Shown piece by piece: positions 9,881 to 20,607 of a stretch of 64,000 nt of DNA. Both the position numbers and the translations under genes were made by a program. The stretch spans positions 35,709 through 99,708 of the forward strand of contig NZ_BSEJ01000014.1 in assembly GCF_027921765.1 (NCBI RefSeq). Reading direction: 5' to 3'. Below the pieces are notes generated by a model, which searched no databases, had not been told where the DNA came from, and saw nothing but the letters and a program-made list of their open reading frames with translations. Numbering within the stretch: position 1 is the stretch's first letter; each line of letters opens with the position of its first letter. The stretch is from Microbacterium barkeri. Its GTDB lineage: Bacteria; Actinomycetota; Actinomycetes; Actinomycetales; Microbacteriaceae.

Positions 9881-10318
9881 ATGACCCCCGCCGCCGCTCT
9901 CGCCGCTCTCGTCGCGATCGTCCTCGTCGCGACGGCCCTCGGCGTGCTCCTGCGGCGACGCGAGGGCCGCGCTCGGGCGGTCCGGGCGGATGCCGTCGCC
10001 CCGACGGCGCTCGGGCTCGCCCCCGGCGCCTTCGGAGAGCGCGCGACGCTCGTGCAGTTCAGCACCGAGCTGTGCGCCCGGTGCCCCGCGGTGCGGCGGC
10101 TGCTCTCCGACGTGGCGGGGGAGAGGGATGGCGTCGCGCACGTCGACGTCGACGTCACGCACCGCGTCGAGATCGCTCGGCGCTTCCACGTGCTCCAGAC
10201 GCCCACGACCCTCGTCCTCGACGCGCGCGGCGTCCCGCGCGCCCGCATCGCCGGAGCTCCGACCCGCGACACGGTGATGGCCGAGCTCGACGCCATCGAA
10301 GGGAAGACCCATGCCTGA
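9881..10318 (+). CDS. Membrane-anchored thioredoxin-like protein
   Basis: The 145-residue protein has an N-terminal membrane helix (residues 3-23) followed by a thioredoxin fold. The redox motif is Cys65-Ala-Arg-Cys68 in [11 protein letters not shown], and [10 protein letters not shown] supplies the cis-Pro loop. It is probably tethered to the cytoplasmic membrane; the RRR after the helix suggests the domain is on the inner side. A TACCGT box at 9868-9873 lies 7 bases before the ATG (leaderless). It overlaps the DUF4395 gene by 8 bases, a pairing known in actinobacteria, which suggests a joint role in thiol or sulfur handling. Confidence 0.87.
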   Translation: MTPAAALAALVAIVLVATALGVLLRRREGRARAVRADAVAPTALGLAPGAFGERATLVQFSTELCARCPAVRRLLSDVAGERDGVAHVDVDVTHRVEIARRFHVLQTPTTLVLDARGVPRARIAGAPTRDTVMAELDAIEGKTHA

Positions 10319-10874
10319 CGCCCCCGCAGGGATCGATCCGCGCGGCCCCCGCTTCGCCGCCGCCATCACGAGCGCGCTGCTGTTCGCCGCGACGTTCCTC
10401 GCCTTCACGGGGGTCTCGACGCGGACGGCGGCGTCGTTCGGCTGGTTCGCCCACCAGCCCGCGACCGGTGCGGTCTTCACGCCGGGGATCGGCGCCGCCT
10501 CCGTCTTCGAGCGCGCCGCGGATCCCGGCTTCCTCGCGGTGCTCGTCGTCGCGCTGCTCTTCCTCTGGAGCGTCGTCTCGCCGCGCACCGCGCCGTGGGG
10601 CGTGCTCTTCCGCCGCGTGGTCCGCCCTCGACTCGGGCCCCCTGCGGAGCTCGAGGACCCGCGCCCGCCGCGCTTCGCGCAGGGCGTCGGCCTGTTCGTC
10701 ACGGGGCTCGGCCTCGTCCTGCATCTCGCGGCCGTGCCCTGGGCGCTGCCGATCGCGGCGGCCGCGGCGTTCGTCGCCGCATTCCTCAACGCGGCATTCG
10801 GCTTCTGCCTCGGCTGCCGGATCTACCTCCTCCTGCAGCGCGCGGGCATCGTCGGACGCGAGCGCGCCGCCTGA
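10311..10874 (+). CDS. DUF4395 integral membrane protein
   Basis: The 187-residue protein has about four membrane helices (near residues 18-38, 65-85, 120-142 and 145-172). The family signature [15 protein letters not shown], with two cysteines, lies near 158-172. DUF4395 proteins often sit beside thioredoxin-like genes, and the CxxC-like pair may exchange electrons with that partner. Here the genes overlap by 8 bases in one operon, supporting a functional pair. The reaction is unknown. thyA follows after 34 bases with its own promoter box. Confidence 0.88.
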   Translation: MPDAPAGIDPRGPRFAAAITSALLFAATFLAFTGVSTRTAASFGWFAHQPATGAVFTPGIGAASVFERAADPGFLAVLVVALLFLWSVVSPRTAPWGVLFRRVVRPRLGPPAELEDPRPPRFAQGVGLFVTGLGLVLHLAAVPWALPIAAAAAFVAAFLNAAFGFCLGCRIYLLLQRAGIVGRERAA

Positions 10875-10908
10875 GCCGGCGCGCGCCATCCCGACTAGCC
10901 TTGACGTC

Positions 10909-11718
10909 ATGAGCGGCGCCATCCCCACCCCGTACGAGGATCTCCTTCGCGACGTGCTCGCGAACGGCACGCACAAGGACGACCGCACGGGCACCGGGAC
11001 GACGAGCGTGTTCGGGCGGCAGATCCGATACGACCTCAGCGCGGGCTTCCCGCTCATCACGACGAAGCGCGTGCACTTCAAGTCGGTCGCCTACGAGCTG
11101 CTGTGGTTCCTGCGCGGCGACTCGAACGTGCGGTGGCTCCAGGAGCACGGCGTGTCGATCTGGGACGAGTGGGCTGACGAGGACGGCGAGCTCGGCCCCG
11201 TCTACGGCGTGCAGTGGCGCTCGTGGCCGACTCCGAGCGGCGAGAGCATCGACCAGATCGCGAAGGTCGTGGCGCAGCTGAAGGCGAACCCCGACAGCCG
11301 TCGGCACATCGTGACGGCGTGGAACCCGGCCGAGGTCGACGACATGGCGCTGCCGCCGTGCCACGCCCTCTTCCAGTTCTACGTCGCGGACGGCCGCCTC
11401 AGCTGCCAGCTCTACCAGCGCAGCGCCGACCTCTTCCTCGGCGTGCCCTTCAACATCGCGTCGTACGCGCTCCTCACGCTCATGGTCGCCCAGCAGACCG
11501 GTCTCGAGCCGGGCGACTTCGTGTGGACCGGCGGCGACTGCCACATCTACGACAACCATCGGGAGCAGGTCGTCGAGCAGCTCTCGCGCGAGCCCTACCC
11601 GTACCCCAGGCTGCGATTCGCCCGGAAGCCGGAGTCGCTGTTCGACTACGCGTACGACGACTTCGTCGTGGAGGAGTACCGCCACCATCCCGCGATCCGC
11701 GCGGCCGTGGCGGTCTGA
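10909..11718 (+). CDS. thyA: Thymidylate synthase
   Basis: ThyA methylates dUMP to dTMP using methylenetetrahydrofolate, producing dihydrofolate. The 269-residue length is standard. Landmarks are DDRTGTGT near the N-terminus, the catalytic Cys151 in [11 protein letters not shown], the phosphate-binding [10 protein letters not shown], and the C-terminal HPAI region. The ATG at 10909 has a TAGCCT box 7 bases upstream (10896-10901), suggesting a leaderless transcript. folA starts 4 bases after the stop, so the enzyme producing dihydrofolate is coupled to the one recycling it. Confidence 0.98.
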   Translation: MSGAIPTPYEDLLRDVLANGTHKDDRTGTGTTSVFGRQIRYDLSAGFPLITTKRVHFKSVAYELLWFLRGDSNVRWLQEHGVSIWDEWADEDGELGPVYGVQWRSWPTPSGESIDQIAKVVAQLKANPDSRRHIVTAWNPAEVDDMALPPCHALFQFYVADGRLSCQLYQRSADLFLGVPFNIASYALLTLMVAQQTGLEPGDFVWTGGDCHIYDNHREQVVEQLSREPYPYPRLRFARKPESLFDYAYDDFVVEEYRHHPAIRAAVAV

Positions 11719-11721
11719 GCC

Positions 11722-12228
11722 GTGACCATCCGCTCGATCTGGGCGCAGTCGCGCACGCGCGCGATCGGGTCCGACGGGGGCATGCTGTGGCAGCTGCCCG
11801 AGGACATGGCCTTCTTCAAGCGCGCCACGACGGGAACGCCGGTCGTGATGGGGCGGAAGACGTGGCTGTCGTTCCCCGAGCGCTTCCGCCCGCTTCCCGA
11901 CCGTCCCAACATCGTCGTCACGCGCGACGAGGGCTTCGCGGCGGAGGGCGCGCAGGTCGTGCACTCGCTCGAGGACGCCCTCGAGGCCGCGGGGCGGATC
12001 GACGACGAGGTCTGGGTGATCGGCGGCGCGCAGATCTACGCGCAGGCCATGGACGTCGTCGACGAGCTGTGGGTCACCGAGGTCGACGTCGACGCGGATG
12101 GCGACGCCTACGCGCCCGAGATCGGCGACGAGTGGCAGGTCATCCGGTCGGAGCCCGAGGGCCCCGCGGAGTGGCTCACGAGCCGGACGGGCACCCGCTA
12201 CCGCTTCGTCGTGTACCGGCGCCGCTGA
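11722..12228 (+). CDS. folA: Dihydrofolate reductase
   Basis: DHFR reduces dihydrofolate to tetrahydrofolate with NADPH and closes the cycle opened by ThyA. The 168-residue protein shows Asp28 in LPEDMAFFKR (substrate proton site), the NADPH-binding GRKTW at 44-48 and VIGGAQIY further on. The start is GTG, 3 bases after the thyA stop, giving tight coupling and no promoter of its own. Confidence 0.97.
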   Translation: MTIRSIWAQSRTRAIGSDGGMLWQLPEDMAFFKRATTGTPVVMGRKTWLSFPERFRPLPDRPNIVVTRDEGFAAEGAQVVHSLEDALEAAGRIDDEVWVIGGAQIYAQAMDVVDELWVTEVDVDADGDAYAPEIGDEWQVIRSEPEGPAEWLTSRTGTRYRFVVYRRR

Positions 12229-12245
12229 GCCCCCGCTGCGGGGGC
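12229..12245. terminator. Short bidirectional hairpin between folA and the GH51 gene
   Basis: GCCCCC at 12229-12234 pairs with 12240-12245 across a 5-base loop. It lies between two convergent genes and could end both transcripts. The stem is short (6 bp). Confidence 0.5.
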
Positions 12246-12258
12246 CCAGCGGCTCGGC

Positions 12259-13782
12259 TCACGCGCCCAGCCGGAGGCTGACCGTGGCGTACGAGTGCGG
12301 CGGGAGCTCGACCTCGAGGCCGCGCGCGTGCGTGCGGACGCCGTCGAAGTCGACCGGCGCGACGTTCTCCGGCTGACCGGGCACGTTGTGCGCGGCCGTG
12401 CTGTCGGCCGTGAGCAGGCGGGCCGACCAGCCCTCGACCGCCCTGCCGCGCAGGTCGAGGACGACCGTGCGCGGCTGGTCGGCGTCGAGGTTCGACAGGG
12501 ACACGAGTGCCGCGCCGTCCTTCGTCGACGCCGACGCCGAGATCATCGGCAGGTCGCGCCCGTCGACCGCGCGGGTCTCGCCGTCGACGACATGCGCCTC
12601 GAGCGCCTGCGCGTCGTGGTGGCCGACGTTCATCGCGAACACGTGGAACGTGGGGGTCTTCACGAGCGCTCCGGTCTCGGGGTCGGTGAGGAGCATCGCC
12701 TGAAGCACGTTGACGGTCTGCGCGATGTTCGCCATGACCAGGCGGTCGGCGTGGCGGTGGAACGCGTCGAAGTGCACGCTCGCGACGAGCGCGTCGCGCA
12801 GGGTGTTCTGCTGGTAGAGGAACCCGGGGTTCGTGCCGGGCTCGACATCCCACCACGTGCCCCACTCGTCGAGGACGAGGCCCACGCGGCGGCGCGGATC
12901 GTGCCGGTCCATCACGGTGCTGTGCCGCGTGAGGAGCTGCTCGATGTGGAAGGCGCGGGAGAGCGCGAGGTACCACTCGTCCTCGTCGAACTCGGTCGCC
13001 GAGCCCTTGCTCTGCCACGAGCCCGACATCGTGTAGTAGTGCAGCGAGACCGCCTGATAGGGCGAGGATCCCTGGCCGTCGCAGCCGAGGCATCCGAGCG
13101 CCTTCATGAGGGTCTCGGTCCACTCGAGGTCGTCGGCGTTCGCGCCCGCCGCGATCCGGTACACCGTGTTGCCGCCGTGGTCGCGCACGTACGTCGCGTA
13201 CTGGCGGGCGAGGTCCGCGTACGCCTCGGCGCGCATGTTGCCGCCGCAGCCCCAGGCCTCGTTGCCGATGCCGAAGAACGGCACCTTCCAGGGCTCGTCG
13301 CGGCCGTTCTCGCGGCGCAGCGCGGCCATGGGGGAGTCGTCGGCCCGTGTGAGGTACTCGATCCACTCGCTCATCTCGCGCACGGTGCCCGAGCCGACGT
13401 TGCCGTTCACGTAGGCGTCGGCGCCGAGCATCTCGCAGAGCTGCATGAACTCGTGCGTTCCGAAGGAGTTGTCCTCGACGACGTCGCCCCAGTGGGAGTT
13501 GACCATGCGCGGGCGGCTCTCGCGCGGGCCGATGCCGTCGCGCCAGTGGTAGTCGTCGGCGAAGCAGCCGCCCGGCCAGCGCAGGTTCGGGATCGCGAGC
13601 TCGCGGAGCGCCTCGACGACGTCGAGGCGGATGCCGCCCTCGTTCGGGATGTCGGAGTCCTCGCCGACGAAGAAGCCGCCGTAGATGCACCGCCCCAGGT
13701 GCTCGGCGAAGTGCCCGTAGAGGTGGCGGCTGATCGTGGGGCCGGGGAGGTCGAGGTCGATGACGACGCGGGTGGAGGACAT
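12259..13782 (-). CDS. Alpha-N-arabinofuranosidase, GH51
   Basis: The 507-residue enzyme should release L-arabinofuranose from arabinan or arabinoxylan fragments by a retaining mechanism. Typical GH51 features are [17 protein letters not shown] at the N-terminus, [11 protein letters not shown], the acid/base Glu in [14 protein letters not shown], and the nucleophile Glu in [14 protein letters not shown]-terminal beta domain follows. There is no signal peptide, so it is intracellular and acts on imported oligosaccharides. The ATG at 13782 has GGAAAGG upstream; the longer open frame reads through the operator. The divergent LacI gene and shared operator suggest induction by arabinosides. Confidence 0.96.
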   Translation of the reverse strand: MSSTRVVIDLDLPGPTISRHLYGHFAEHLGRCIYGGFFVGEDSDIPNEGGIRLDVVEALRELAIPNLRWPGGCFADDYHWRDGIGPRESRPRMVNSHWGDVVEDNSFGTHEFMQLCEMLGADAYVNGNVGSGTVREMSEWIEYLTRADDSPMAALRRENGRDEPWKVPFFGIGNEAWGCGGNMRAEAYADLARQYATYVRDHGGNTVYRIAAGANADDLEWTETLMKALGCLGCDGQGSSPYQAVSLHYYTMSGSWQSKGSATEFDEDEWYLALSRAFHIEQLLTRHSTVMDRHDPRRRVGLVLDEWGTWWDVEPGTNPGFLYQQNTLRDALVASVHFDAFHRHADRLVMANIAQTVNVLQAMLLTDPETGALVKTPTFHVFAMNVGHHDAQALEAHVVDGETRAVDGRDLPMISASASTKDGAALVSLSNLDADQPRTVVLDLRGRAVEGWSARLLTADSTAAHNVPGQPENVAPVDFDGVRTHARGLEVELPPHSYATVSLRLGA

Positions 13783-13812
13783 GGGAGCCTTTCCGGGTGA
13801 GAGAAGTGAAGT

Positions 13813-13828
13813 GATGTAACGATACATC
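13813..13828. promoter_or_regulatory. LacI-family operator between GH51 and lacI-type genes
   Basis: GATGTAACGATACATC is a 16-base dyad with perfect GATGTA/TACATC arms and a central CG, the usual build of LacI/GalR-family sites. It lies 31 bases upstream of the GH51 start and 73 bases upstream of the divergent regulator start, so one bound repressor could control both. Confidence 0.8.
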
Positions 13829-13900
13829 CGGACGGGCTCCGGGGGAAGAGCGGATTCGCATAGGGTCGATCCGAGCGGCGCGAGCGCGAAGGAGGCGGCC

Positions 13901-14923
13901 ATGGCGACGATGAGCGACGTGGCGCGCGCGGCCGGGGTGTCGGTCATGACGGTGTCGAACGTGCTCAACGACCGCGGGCGGGTGAGCGCCGAGACACGGC
14001 TGCGGGTGCTCGAGAAGGTGCGGGAGATCGGGTACGAGATCGACCTCACGGCGCGGCGCCTGCGCGCGGGACGCACCGACACGGTCGCGCTCATCGTGCC
14101 GCGCTTCGACCACGCGTACTTCGGCGACCTCGCGGCCGCGTTCGCCGAGGCGTTCGCCCTTCGGGGGCGCCACCTCGTCGTCGAGCAGAGCGGTGCGAGC
14201 GTCGAGGGCGAGCTGTCCGCGCTGTCGCTCGCGCGCCTGCGCATGTACGACGGCGTGATCCTGAGCCCTGTGGGTCTCGGCGCGCCCGACCTCGACCGCA
14301 TCGCCATCCCCACGCCCATCGTCATGCTCGGCGAGCAGCAGGTGCCCGAGCGCTTCGACCACGTCACCATGGCGAACGCCGAGGGCGCGCGGATGGCGGT
14401 CGCCCACCTCATCGGGAGCGGCGCGCGGCGCGTCGCGATCGTCGGGGGCGCGCGCGCGTCGCGCGGCGTGACGATGTCGAGCCAGCGCACGGACGGATGG
14501 CGCGCGGCGCACGCGGATGCGGGGCTCGCCGCGGATCCCGAGCTCGTCTTGGAGGTGCGCGAGCCGGCCGTCGACGGCGCGCGTGACGCCATCGCGCGCG
14601 CGGTGCGGGACGGCCTCGGCGTCGACGCCGTCTTCGCGGTCACCGACCAGATCGCCTTCGGCGTGCTCGCGGGGCTCGCCGACGCGGGCGTCGCGGTGCC
14701 GGGGGACGTGCAGGTGATCGGGTTCGACGACGTCGGGATCAGCCGCCATGTCGCCGGCGGGCTGTCGACGGTCGATCCCGGCTCCCGCTGGATCGTCGAG
14801 CAGGCGGTCGAGACGCTCGAGGCGCGGATGGCGCGCGCGGACTTCGCGCCGCGGCACCTCGTGAGCCCCGCGCGCCTCGTGCTGAGGGCCACGACGAAGG
14901 CGGCGCCGTCGTCGAGGCGATAG
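13901..14923 (+). CDS. LacI family transcriptional regulator
   Basis: The 340-residue repressor has an N-terminal helix-turn-helix ([20 protein letters not shown], residues 4-23), a hinge helix region [11 protein letters not shown], and a periplasmic-binding-like sugar sensor. [19 protein letters not shown] near the C-terminus is the usual family block. AAGGAGGCGGCC precedes the ATG. It most likely represses the divergent GH51 gene and itself through the palindrome at 13813-13828, with an arabinose-containing ligand as inducer; this is inferred from the neighbour. Its TAG stop lies inside the -10 box of dapA. Confidence 0.93.
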   Translation: MATMSDVARAAGVSVMTVSNVLNDRGRVSAETRLRVLEKVREIGYEIDLTARRLRAGRTDTVALIVPRFDHAYFGDLAAAFAEAFALRGRHLVVEQSGASVEGELSALSLARLRMYDGVILSPVGLGAPDLDRIAIPTPIVMLGEQQVPERFDHVTMANAEGARMAVAHLIGSGARRVAIVGGARASRGVTMSSQRTDGWRAAHADAGLAADPELVLEVREPAVDGARDAIARAVRDGLGVDAVFAVTDQIAFGVLAGLADAGVAVPGDVQVIGFDDVGISRHVAGGLSTVDPGSRWIVEQAVETLEARMARADFAPRHLVSPARLVLRATTKAAPSSRR

Positions 14924-14933
14924 CCTTGATGCC

Positions 14934-15911
14934 ATGACGCACACGGGCAATCCCTTCGGACAGGTTCTCGTCGCGCTCGTCACGCCGATGACGGCGGACG
15001 GCGAAGTGGACTGGCCCGGCGTCGAGAAGCACATCGACGCGTGCATCGCCCAGGGCGCCGACGGGATCGTCGTCACGGGCACGACGGGGGAGACCTCGAC
15101 CCTGACCGACGCCGAGAAGCTGCGCCTCGTCGAGGTCGGCAAGGACGTCTCGGCCGGGCGCGCGAAGATCATCACGGGCGGCGGCTCGAACGAGACCGCG
15201 CACGCGATCGACCTCTACCAGAAGAGCGAGAAGGCCGGCGCCGACGGCATCATGATCGTCACGCCGTACTACAACAAGCCGACGCAGGCGGGCGTCCTCA
15301 CGCACTTCCGGCTCATCGCCGACTCGACCGACCTCCCGGTGATCCTCTACGACATCCCCGGGCGCACGGGCATCCCGATCCGCTACGAGACGATCCTGCG
15401 TCTCGCGAAGCACCCGAACATCCTCGCGGTCAAGGACGCCAAGGGCGACCTCAGCGAGGTGAGCCGCGTGCTCAACCAGACCGACCTCATGTACTTCTCG
15501 GGCGACGACGCCAACGTGCTCCCCGAGCTCGCGATCGGCGCCACGGGCCTCATCGGCGTGACCGCCAACGTGGCCTCGGGCCCGTACCGCACGATCGTCG
15601 ACGCGGTGAACCGCGGCGACCTCGCCACGGCGACCGACCAGCACAAGCGCCTCGAGCCGCTCGTGCGCGCGCTCATGACGCACGTGCCCGGCACGGTCGC
15701 GACGAAGTACGTGCTGCACGGCCTCGGCCGGATCTCGAGCCCGCGCGTGCGCCTCCCGCTCGTCGGTCCCGAGGAATGGGAGGCCGCGCTCATCGAGGAC
15801 GAGCTCGCGCTCGTCAAGGACGTCGACGGGGTCGACCTCTCGAACTTCCGCCCCGACCGCAACGCGGCCGCGGGCGGCGCGCTGCCGAAGGTGCCCGGCA
15901 CCACCCGCTGA
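14934..15911 (+). CDS. dapA: 4-hydroxy-tetrahydrodipicolinate synthase
   Basis: DapA condenses pyruvate with aspartate semialdehyde, the first committed lysine/diaminopimelate step. The 325-residue TIM-barrel protein shows the Schiff-base Lys167 in [10 protein letters not shown], catalytic Tyr139 in [11 protein letters not shown], and the pyruvate-binding TGTTGE near 48-53. A TAGCCT box at 14921-14926 is 7 bases before the ATG, so the mRNA is probably leaderless, and its first three bases are the stop codon of the regulator gene. rnj follows after 80 bases, an order widely kept in actinobacteria. Confidence 0.97.
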   Translation: MTHTGNPFGQVLVALVTPMTADGEVDWPGVEKHIDACIAQGADGIVVTGTTGETSTLTDAEKLRLVEVGKDVSAGRAKIITGGGSNETAHAIDLYQKSEKAGADGIMIVTPYYNKPTQAGVLTHFRLIADSTDLPVILYDIPGRTGIPIRYETILRLAKHPNILAVKDAKGDLSEVSRVLNQTDLMYFSGDDANVLPELAIGATGLIGVTANVASGPYRTIVDAVNRGDLATATDQHKRLEPLVRALMTHVPGTVATKYVLHGLGRISSPRVRLPLVGPEEWEAALIEDELALVKDVDGVDLSNFRPDRNAAAGGALPKVPGTTR

Positions 15912-15960
15912 TCTCCCGCGGCGGCACCGGTCGTCGCGACAACACCGAATACGACGAACC

Positions 15961-15978
15961 GGATGCCGCAGGGCATCC
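15961..15978 (+). promoter_or_regulatory. Hairpin just before the rnj ribosome site
   Basis: GGATGCC at 15961-15967 pairs perfectly with 15972-15978 across a GCAG loop, ending 13 bases before the rnj ATG and directly ahead of its GAAGG ribosome site. It could tune rnj translation or be a processing site for RNase J itself; this is inference from position only. Confidence 0.4.
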
Positions 15979-15991
15979 CGGAAGGCGGACG

Positions 15992-17668
15992 ATGTCCACA
16001 CAGGTTCTCGAGCCCGCAGATCTCACCCCGGGGACCCTTCGGGTGACGCCCCTGGGCGGTCTCGGCGAGGTCGGCCGCAACATGACCACGTACGAGATCG
16101 ACGGCGAGATCCTCATCATCGACTGCGGCGTGCTCTTCCCCGAGGAGCACCAGCCGGGCGTCGACCTGATCCTGCCCGACATGGAGCCGCTGCGCGGACG
16201 TCTCGACGACGTCGTGGGCGTGGTGCTCACCCACGGGCACGAGGACCACATCGGCGCCGTCCCGTACCTCCTCAAGCAGCGCCCCGACATCCCGATCATC
16301 GGCTCCGCGCTCACGCTCGCGCTCACCGCGGCGAAGCTCAAGGAGCACCGGATCACCCCCGTCGCGCACGTCGTGAAGGAGGGTGAGACGTGGGAGGCCG
16401 GGCCGTTCGAGCTCGAGTTCGTCGCGGTGAACCACTCGATCCCGGACGCGCTCGCGGTCGCCGTGCGCACGGACGCCGGCCTCGTGCTCCACACGGGCGA
16501 CTTCAAGATGGACCAGCTGCCGCTCGACGGCCGCATCACCGATCTGCGCGCCTTCGCGCGGCTCGGCGAGGAGGGCGTCGATCTCTTCCTGCCCGACTCG
16601 ACCAATGCCGACGTGCCCGGCTTCACGCCGACCGAGCGGTCGATCGGGCCCGTGCTCGACCAGGTCATCTCGAAGACGCCGGGGCGCGTCATCGTCGCGA
16701 GCTTCTCGAGCCACGTGCACCGCGTGCAGCAGGTGCTCGATGCCGCGGCCGCGAACGGGCGGCGCGTCGCGCTGCTCGGCCGCAGCATGGTGCGCAACAT
16801 GACGATCGCCGCCGACCTGGGATATCTCAACGTGCCCGACGGCGTGCTCATCGACTACAAGAAGGCACGCGATGTGCCCGACCACCAGATCGTCTACATG
16901 TCGACGGGGTCGCAGGGCGAGCCGATGGCCGTACTGAGCCGCATGGCGAACCTCGACCACGAGATCGAGCCGGGGGAGGGCGACACGGTCATCCTCGCCT
17001 CGAGCCTCATCCCGGGCAACGAGAACGCCGTCTACCGCGTCATCGACGGGCTCACGAAGCTCGGCGCCAACGTCGTGCACAAGGCCAACGCGAAGGTGCA
17101 CGTGTCGGGTCACGCCGCGGCCGGCGAGCTCATCTACTGCTACAACATCCTCAAGCCGCGCAACGTGCTGCCCGTCCACGGCGAGTACCGGCACCTGATG
17201 GCGAACGCCCGGCTCGCGCAGGACACGGGCATCGACGCCGAGCGCACCATCATCGGCTCGAACGGCACGGTCGTCGACCTCAAGGACGGCGAGGCGCGCG
17301 TCGTGGGCCAGCTCGACCTGGGCTTCGTCTACGTGGACGGCTCGAGCGTGGGCGCCATCACGGATGCCGACCTCAAGGACCGCCGGACGCTCGGCGAGGA
17401 GGGCTTCGTGTCGGTGATCGTCGTGGTCGACTCGCAGACCGGCAGGATCATCACGGGCCCCGAGATCCACGCGCGAGGGATCGCGGAGGAGGATCGGGTC
17501 TTCGACAAGGTCAAGCCGAAGATCGTCGCGGCCCTCGAGGAGGCCGCCCAGAAGGGCGTGCGCGACAACCACGCGCTCTCGCAGACGGTGCGTCGGACGA
17601 TCGGCCGCTGGGTGAACCAGTCGCTGCGCCGCCGGCCGATGATCGTGCCGCTCGTCATCGAGGCCTGA
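15992..17668 (+). CDS. rnj: Ribonuclease J
   Basis: RNase J is a metallo-beta-lactamase-fold exo/endoribonuclease that matures rRNA and degrades mRNA. The 558-residue protein has [16 protein letters not shown] (metal-binding HxHxDH), the phosphate loop STNAD, the beta-CASP block including [16 protein letters not shown], and [18 protein letters not shown] carries another metal His. The ATG has GAAGG upstream, and a small hairpin lies just before it. Together with pnp it supplies main RNA-decay activities in this window. Confidence 0.96.
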   Translation: MSTQVLEPADLTPGTLRVTPLGGLGEVGRNMTTYEIDGEILIIDCGVLFPEEHQPGVDLILPDMEPLRGRLDDVVGVVLTHGHEDHIGAVPYLLKQRPDIPIIGSALTLALTAAKLKEHRITPVAHVVKEGETWEAGPFELEFVAVNHSIPDALAVAVRTDAGLVLHTGDFKMDQLPLDGRITDLRAFARLGEEGVDLFLPDSTNADVPGFTPTERSIGPVLDQVISKTPGRVIVASFSSHVHRVQQVLDAAAANGRRVALLGRSMVRNMTIAADLGYLNVPDGVLIDYKKARDVPDHQIVYMSTGSQGEPMAVLSRMANLDHEIEPGEGDTVILASSLIPGNENAVYRVIDGLTKLGANVVHKANAKVHVSGHAAAGELIYCYNILKPRNVLPVHGEYRHLMANARLAQDTGIDAERTIIGSNGTVVDLKDGEARVVGQLDLGFVYVDGSSVGAITDADLKDRRTLGEEGFVSVIVVVDSQTGRIITGPEIHARGIAEEDRVFDKVKPKIVAALEEAAQKGVRDNHALSQTVRRTIGRWVNQSLRRRPMIVPLVIEA

Positions 17669-17687
17669 GGGCGCGAGCGCCGTCGTG

Positions 17688-17725
17688 GACGCGGATCGGC
17701 GCGGGATTCCGCGCCGATCCGCGTC
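17688..17725 (+). terminator. Strong terminator after rnj
   Basis: A perfect 17-bp stem, 17688-17704 with 17709-17725, closes a GATT loop 19 bases after the rnj stop. It is one of the strongest hairpins in the window and isolates rnj from ftsK. Confidence 0.88.
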
Positions 17726-17765
17726 GTTCCGGCCGGATGTCGGCCCGGCGACGTACCGTGGAGCA

Positions 17766-20582
17766 ATGCCACGTACGTCCGCCGCGTCGAAGAGCCCGGG
17801 AACCAGAAGCACCCGCGGGGCCTCGAAGGATGAGGCCGTGGCCGCTCCGCGCCCGCGCAAGAAGGCCGATCCGGCTCCCAAGCGCTATGTCGACGAGGCC
17901 GAGCGGCAGCCCCTGCTCGTCCGGGGATGGAACGGCCTCGCTCGCGCGGTGGGCGGCCTCTTCCGCGCGTTCGGGCCCGAGGTCCTCGAGAAGGACCAGC
18001 GCCGCGACGGCTTCCCGCTCCTGCTCGTGCTGCTCGCGATCGCGGGAGCCGTCAACGAGTGGTTCTTCATCGGCAACGAGATCGCCGTTCAGATCAGCGC
18101 CTACTCGTTCGGCCTGCTGATCGGCCGCGCGGCCTTCATCTTCCCGATCCTCCTGCTCCTGCTGGCCGGCTGGTTCTTCCGCCATCCGTCCTCGGTGAAC
18201 GACAACGGGCGCGTGGGGATCGGCTTCGGCATGCTCACCGTGACGATCGCGGGCTTCCTGCACGTGGCAGGCGGGCGCCCCAAGCCGGTCGAGGGCGTGC
18301 TCGCCCTGAGCGAGGCGGGCGGCGTCTTCGGGTGGCTCGTCGCCGAGGCCATGGCCTTCCTCATCACGGACGTCGGCGCATACGTCGTGCTGTCCCTGCT
18401 CGCCGTGCTCAGCGTGCTCATCCTCACCAAGACGCCGCCGAACCGCATCGGCCAGCGGCTCGGCGACCTGTACCTGTGGATGTTCGACGCCGAGCGCACC
18501 GCGCCGGAGAGCCGCGAGAAGCCCGCCAAGGGCGCGACGGCCCCGACGAAGGTGCTCGAGGGCGACGAGCCCGACGAGGGCAAGGACGCCGGCGTGCCGT
18601 GGTGGCGGCGGAACAAGTCCGGCCGCGAGGAGGACCCCGAGGTCGTCTCGGAGCCGCAGGACCTCACCGAGCTGCTCACCGACCAGACCGATCGCGGCTA
18701 CGACCAGGCGATCGTGACGTCGTCGCCGGCGGCCGACGACATCCGCACGGACGACCCGGACGACGCGGTGACGGAGGTGCTCACCTCCTCGGTGCTCGCC
18801 GGGCTGCGCGGCGACGGCGCCGAGCGACGCACGGGCCTCGTGGGCGACGGAGACGACCTCGACGACGAGACCGACGACCTGCCGGGATTCACCGGCTTCG
18901 GGACCGACGGCCCCGGCGGCCGCGGGCCGCAGCCGCCCTCCCAGCCGTACGTGCTGCCGTCGCCGACCGCACTCGCGTCGGGCCCTCCGGCCGTCGCGCG
19001 CTCCGAGGCCAACGACCGCGTGGTCGCCCAGATCACGAGCGTCTTCGAGCAGTTCAAGGTCGATGCGCAGGTCACCGGGTTCTCGCGCGGCCCGACCGTG
19101 ACGCAGTACGAGATCGAGCTCGGGCCCGGCGTCAAGGTCGAGAAGATCACCCAGCTCTCGAACAACATCGCCTATGCCGTCGCGTCGAACGACGTGCGCA
19201 TCCTCGCCCCGATCCCGGGCAAGAGCGCGATCGGCGTGGAGATCCCGAACGCCGACCGCGAGACGGTCGCGCTCGGCGACGTGCTCCGCTCCGCCGCGGC
19301 CCAGAAGTCGACGCATCCGCTCACGATCGGCGTCGGCAAGGACGTCGGCGGCGGCTTCGTCGTGGCGAACCTCGCGAAGATGCCCCACCTCCTGGTCGCG
19401 GGTTCGACGGGCTCCGGAAAGTCGAGCTTCGTGAACTCGATGATCACGAGCCTCCTCATGCGCGCCAAGCCGAGCGAGGTGCGCATGGTGCTGATCGACC
19501 CGAAGCGGGTCGAGCTCACGAACTACGCGGGCGTGCCGCATCTCATCACCCCGATCATCACGAACGCGAAGAAGGCCGCAGAGGCTCTCCAGTGGGTCGT
19601 GAAGGAGATGGACATGCGGTACGACGACCTCGCGTCGTTCGGATTCCGCCACATCGACGACTTCAACCGCGCGGTCGTCGCGGGGGAGGTCGACGTGCCG
19701 GCCGGCAGCGAGCGCGTGCTGAAGCCGTACCCCTACCTCCTCGTCGTCGTCGACGAGCTCGCCGACCTGATGATGGTGGCTCCCCGCGACGTCGAGGACT
19801 CGATCGTCCGCATCACGCAGCTCGCACGCGCGTCCGGCATCCATCTCGTCCTCGCCACGCAGCGGCCGTCCGTCGACGTCGTCACCGGCCTCATCAAGGC
19901 CAATGTGCCCTCGCGCCTCGCGTTCGCGGTCACGAGCGTCACCGACAGCCGCGTCATCCTCGACCAGCCGGGCGCCGACAAGCTCATCGGCCAGGGCGAC
20001 GCCCTGTTCTCGCCCATGGGCTCGTCGAAGGCGCTCCGTGTGCAGGGCGCGTGGGTGACCGAGGAGGAGATCGAGAAGGTCGTCGCGCACGTCACGGGGC
20101 AGGCGCGGCCCGAGTACCGCGCGGATGTTGCGGAGGCGCTCGAGCCGAAGAAGAAGGAGGTCGACGAGGACATCGGAGACGACCTCGAGCTGCTCCTCGC
20201 CGCGGCCGAGCTCATCGTCACGAGCCAGTTCGGCTCGACGTCGATGCTCCAGCGCAAGCTGCGCGTGGGCTTCGCGAAGGCCGGCCGCCTCATGGACCTG
20301 CTCGAGTCGCGAGAGATCGTCGGACCCTCCGAGGGCTCGAAGGCCCGCGACGTGCTCGTCACGCCCGAGCAGCTGCCCGGCGTGCTCGCGAAGCTGCGCG
20401 GCGAGGAGCCGCCCGCTGCCGCTCCGGCGGCTCCCTCGCCCGAGGCGCCCTCGGCGCCCGACGCCGACGACCGCTATGCCGACGACCCCATCGAGGCGCA
20501 GTTCGCCGGCCGAGAGGTCGTCGACGAGAGCGAGTCCGAGGACGCCTGGGGTCTGACCGGGCGCGACGAGCCGCGCTACTGA
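17766..20582 (+). CDS. ftsK: DNA translocase FtsK/SpoIIIE
   Basis: FtsK pumps chromosomal DNA at the division septum. The 938-residue protein starts with a basic disordered tail, then about four membrane helices between residues 75 and 225. An acidic linker of about 200 residues follows, and then the motor. Walker A is GSTGSGKSS near 546-554 and Walker [11 protein letters not shown] near 657-667. The C-terminal gamma winged-helix domain ([20 protein letters not shown] onward, about 815-880) reads the KOPS sites that orient translocation. A TACCGT box at 17754-17759 is 6 bases before the ATG, so the mRNA looks leaderless. Confidence 0.96.
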   Translation: MPRTSAASKSPGTRSTRGASKDEAVAAPRPRKKADPAPKRYVDEAERQPLLVRGWNGLARAVGGLFRAFGPEVLEKDQRRDGFPLLLVLLAIAGAVNEWFFIGNEIAVQISAYSFGLLIGRAAFIFPILLLLLAGWFFRHPSSVNDNGRVGIGFGMLTVTIAGFLHVAGGRPKPVEGVLALSEAGGVFGWLVAEAMAFLITDVGAYVVLSLLAVLSVLILTKTPPNRIGQRLGDLYLWMFDAERTAPESREKPAKGATAPTKVLEGDEPDEGKDAGVPWWRRNKSGREEDPEVVSEPQDLTELLTDQTDRGYDQAIVTSSPAADDIRTDDPDDAVTEVLTSSVLAGLRGDGAERRTGLVGDGDDLDDETDDLPGFTGFGTDGPGGRGPQPPSQPYVLPSPTALASGPPAVARSEANDRVVAQITSVFEQFKVDAQVTGFSRGPTVTQYEIELGPGVKVEKITQLSNNIAYAVASNDVRILAPIPGKSAIGVEIPNADRETVALGDVLRSAAAQKSTHPLTIGVGKDVGGGFVVANLAKMPHLLVAGSTGSGKSSFVNSMITSLLMRAKPSEVRMVLIDPKRVELTNYAGVPHLITPIITNAKKAAEALQWVVKEMDMRYDDLASFGFRHIDDFNRAVVAGEVDVPAGSERVLKPYPYLLVVVDELADLMMVAPRDVEDSIVRITQLARASGIHLVLATQRPSVDVVTGLIKANVPSRLAFAVTSVTDSRVILDQPGADKLIGQGDALFSPMGSSKALRVQGAWVTEEEIEKVVAHVTGQARPEYRADVAEALEPKKKEVDEDIGDDLELLLAAAELIVTSQFGSTSMLQRKLRVGFAKAGRLMDLLESREIVGPSEGSKARDVLVTPEQLPGVLAKLRGEEPPAAAPAAPSPEAPSAPDADDRYADDPIEAQFAGREVVDESESEDAWGLTGRDEPRY

Positions 20583-20607
20583 CGCCCGCGCCTGACAGAC
20601 TGAGGCC

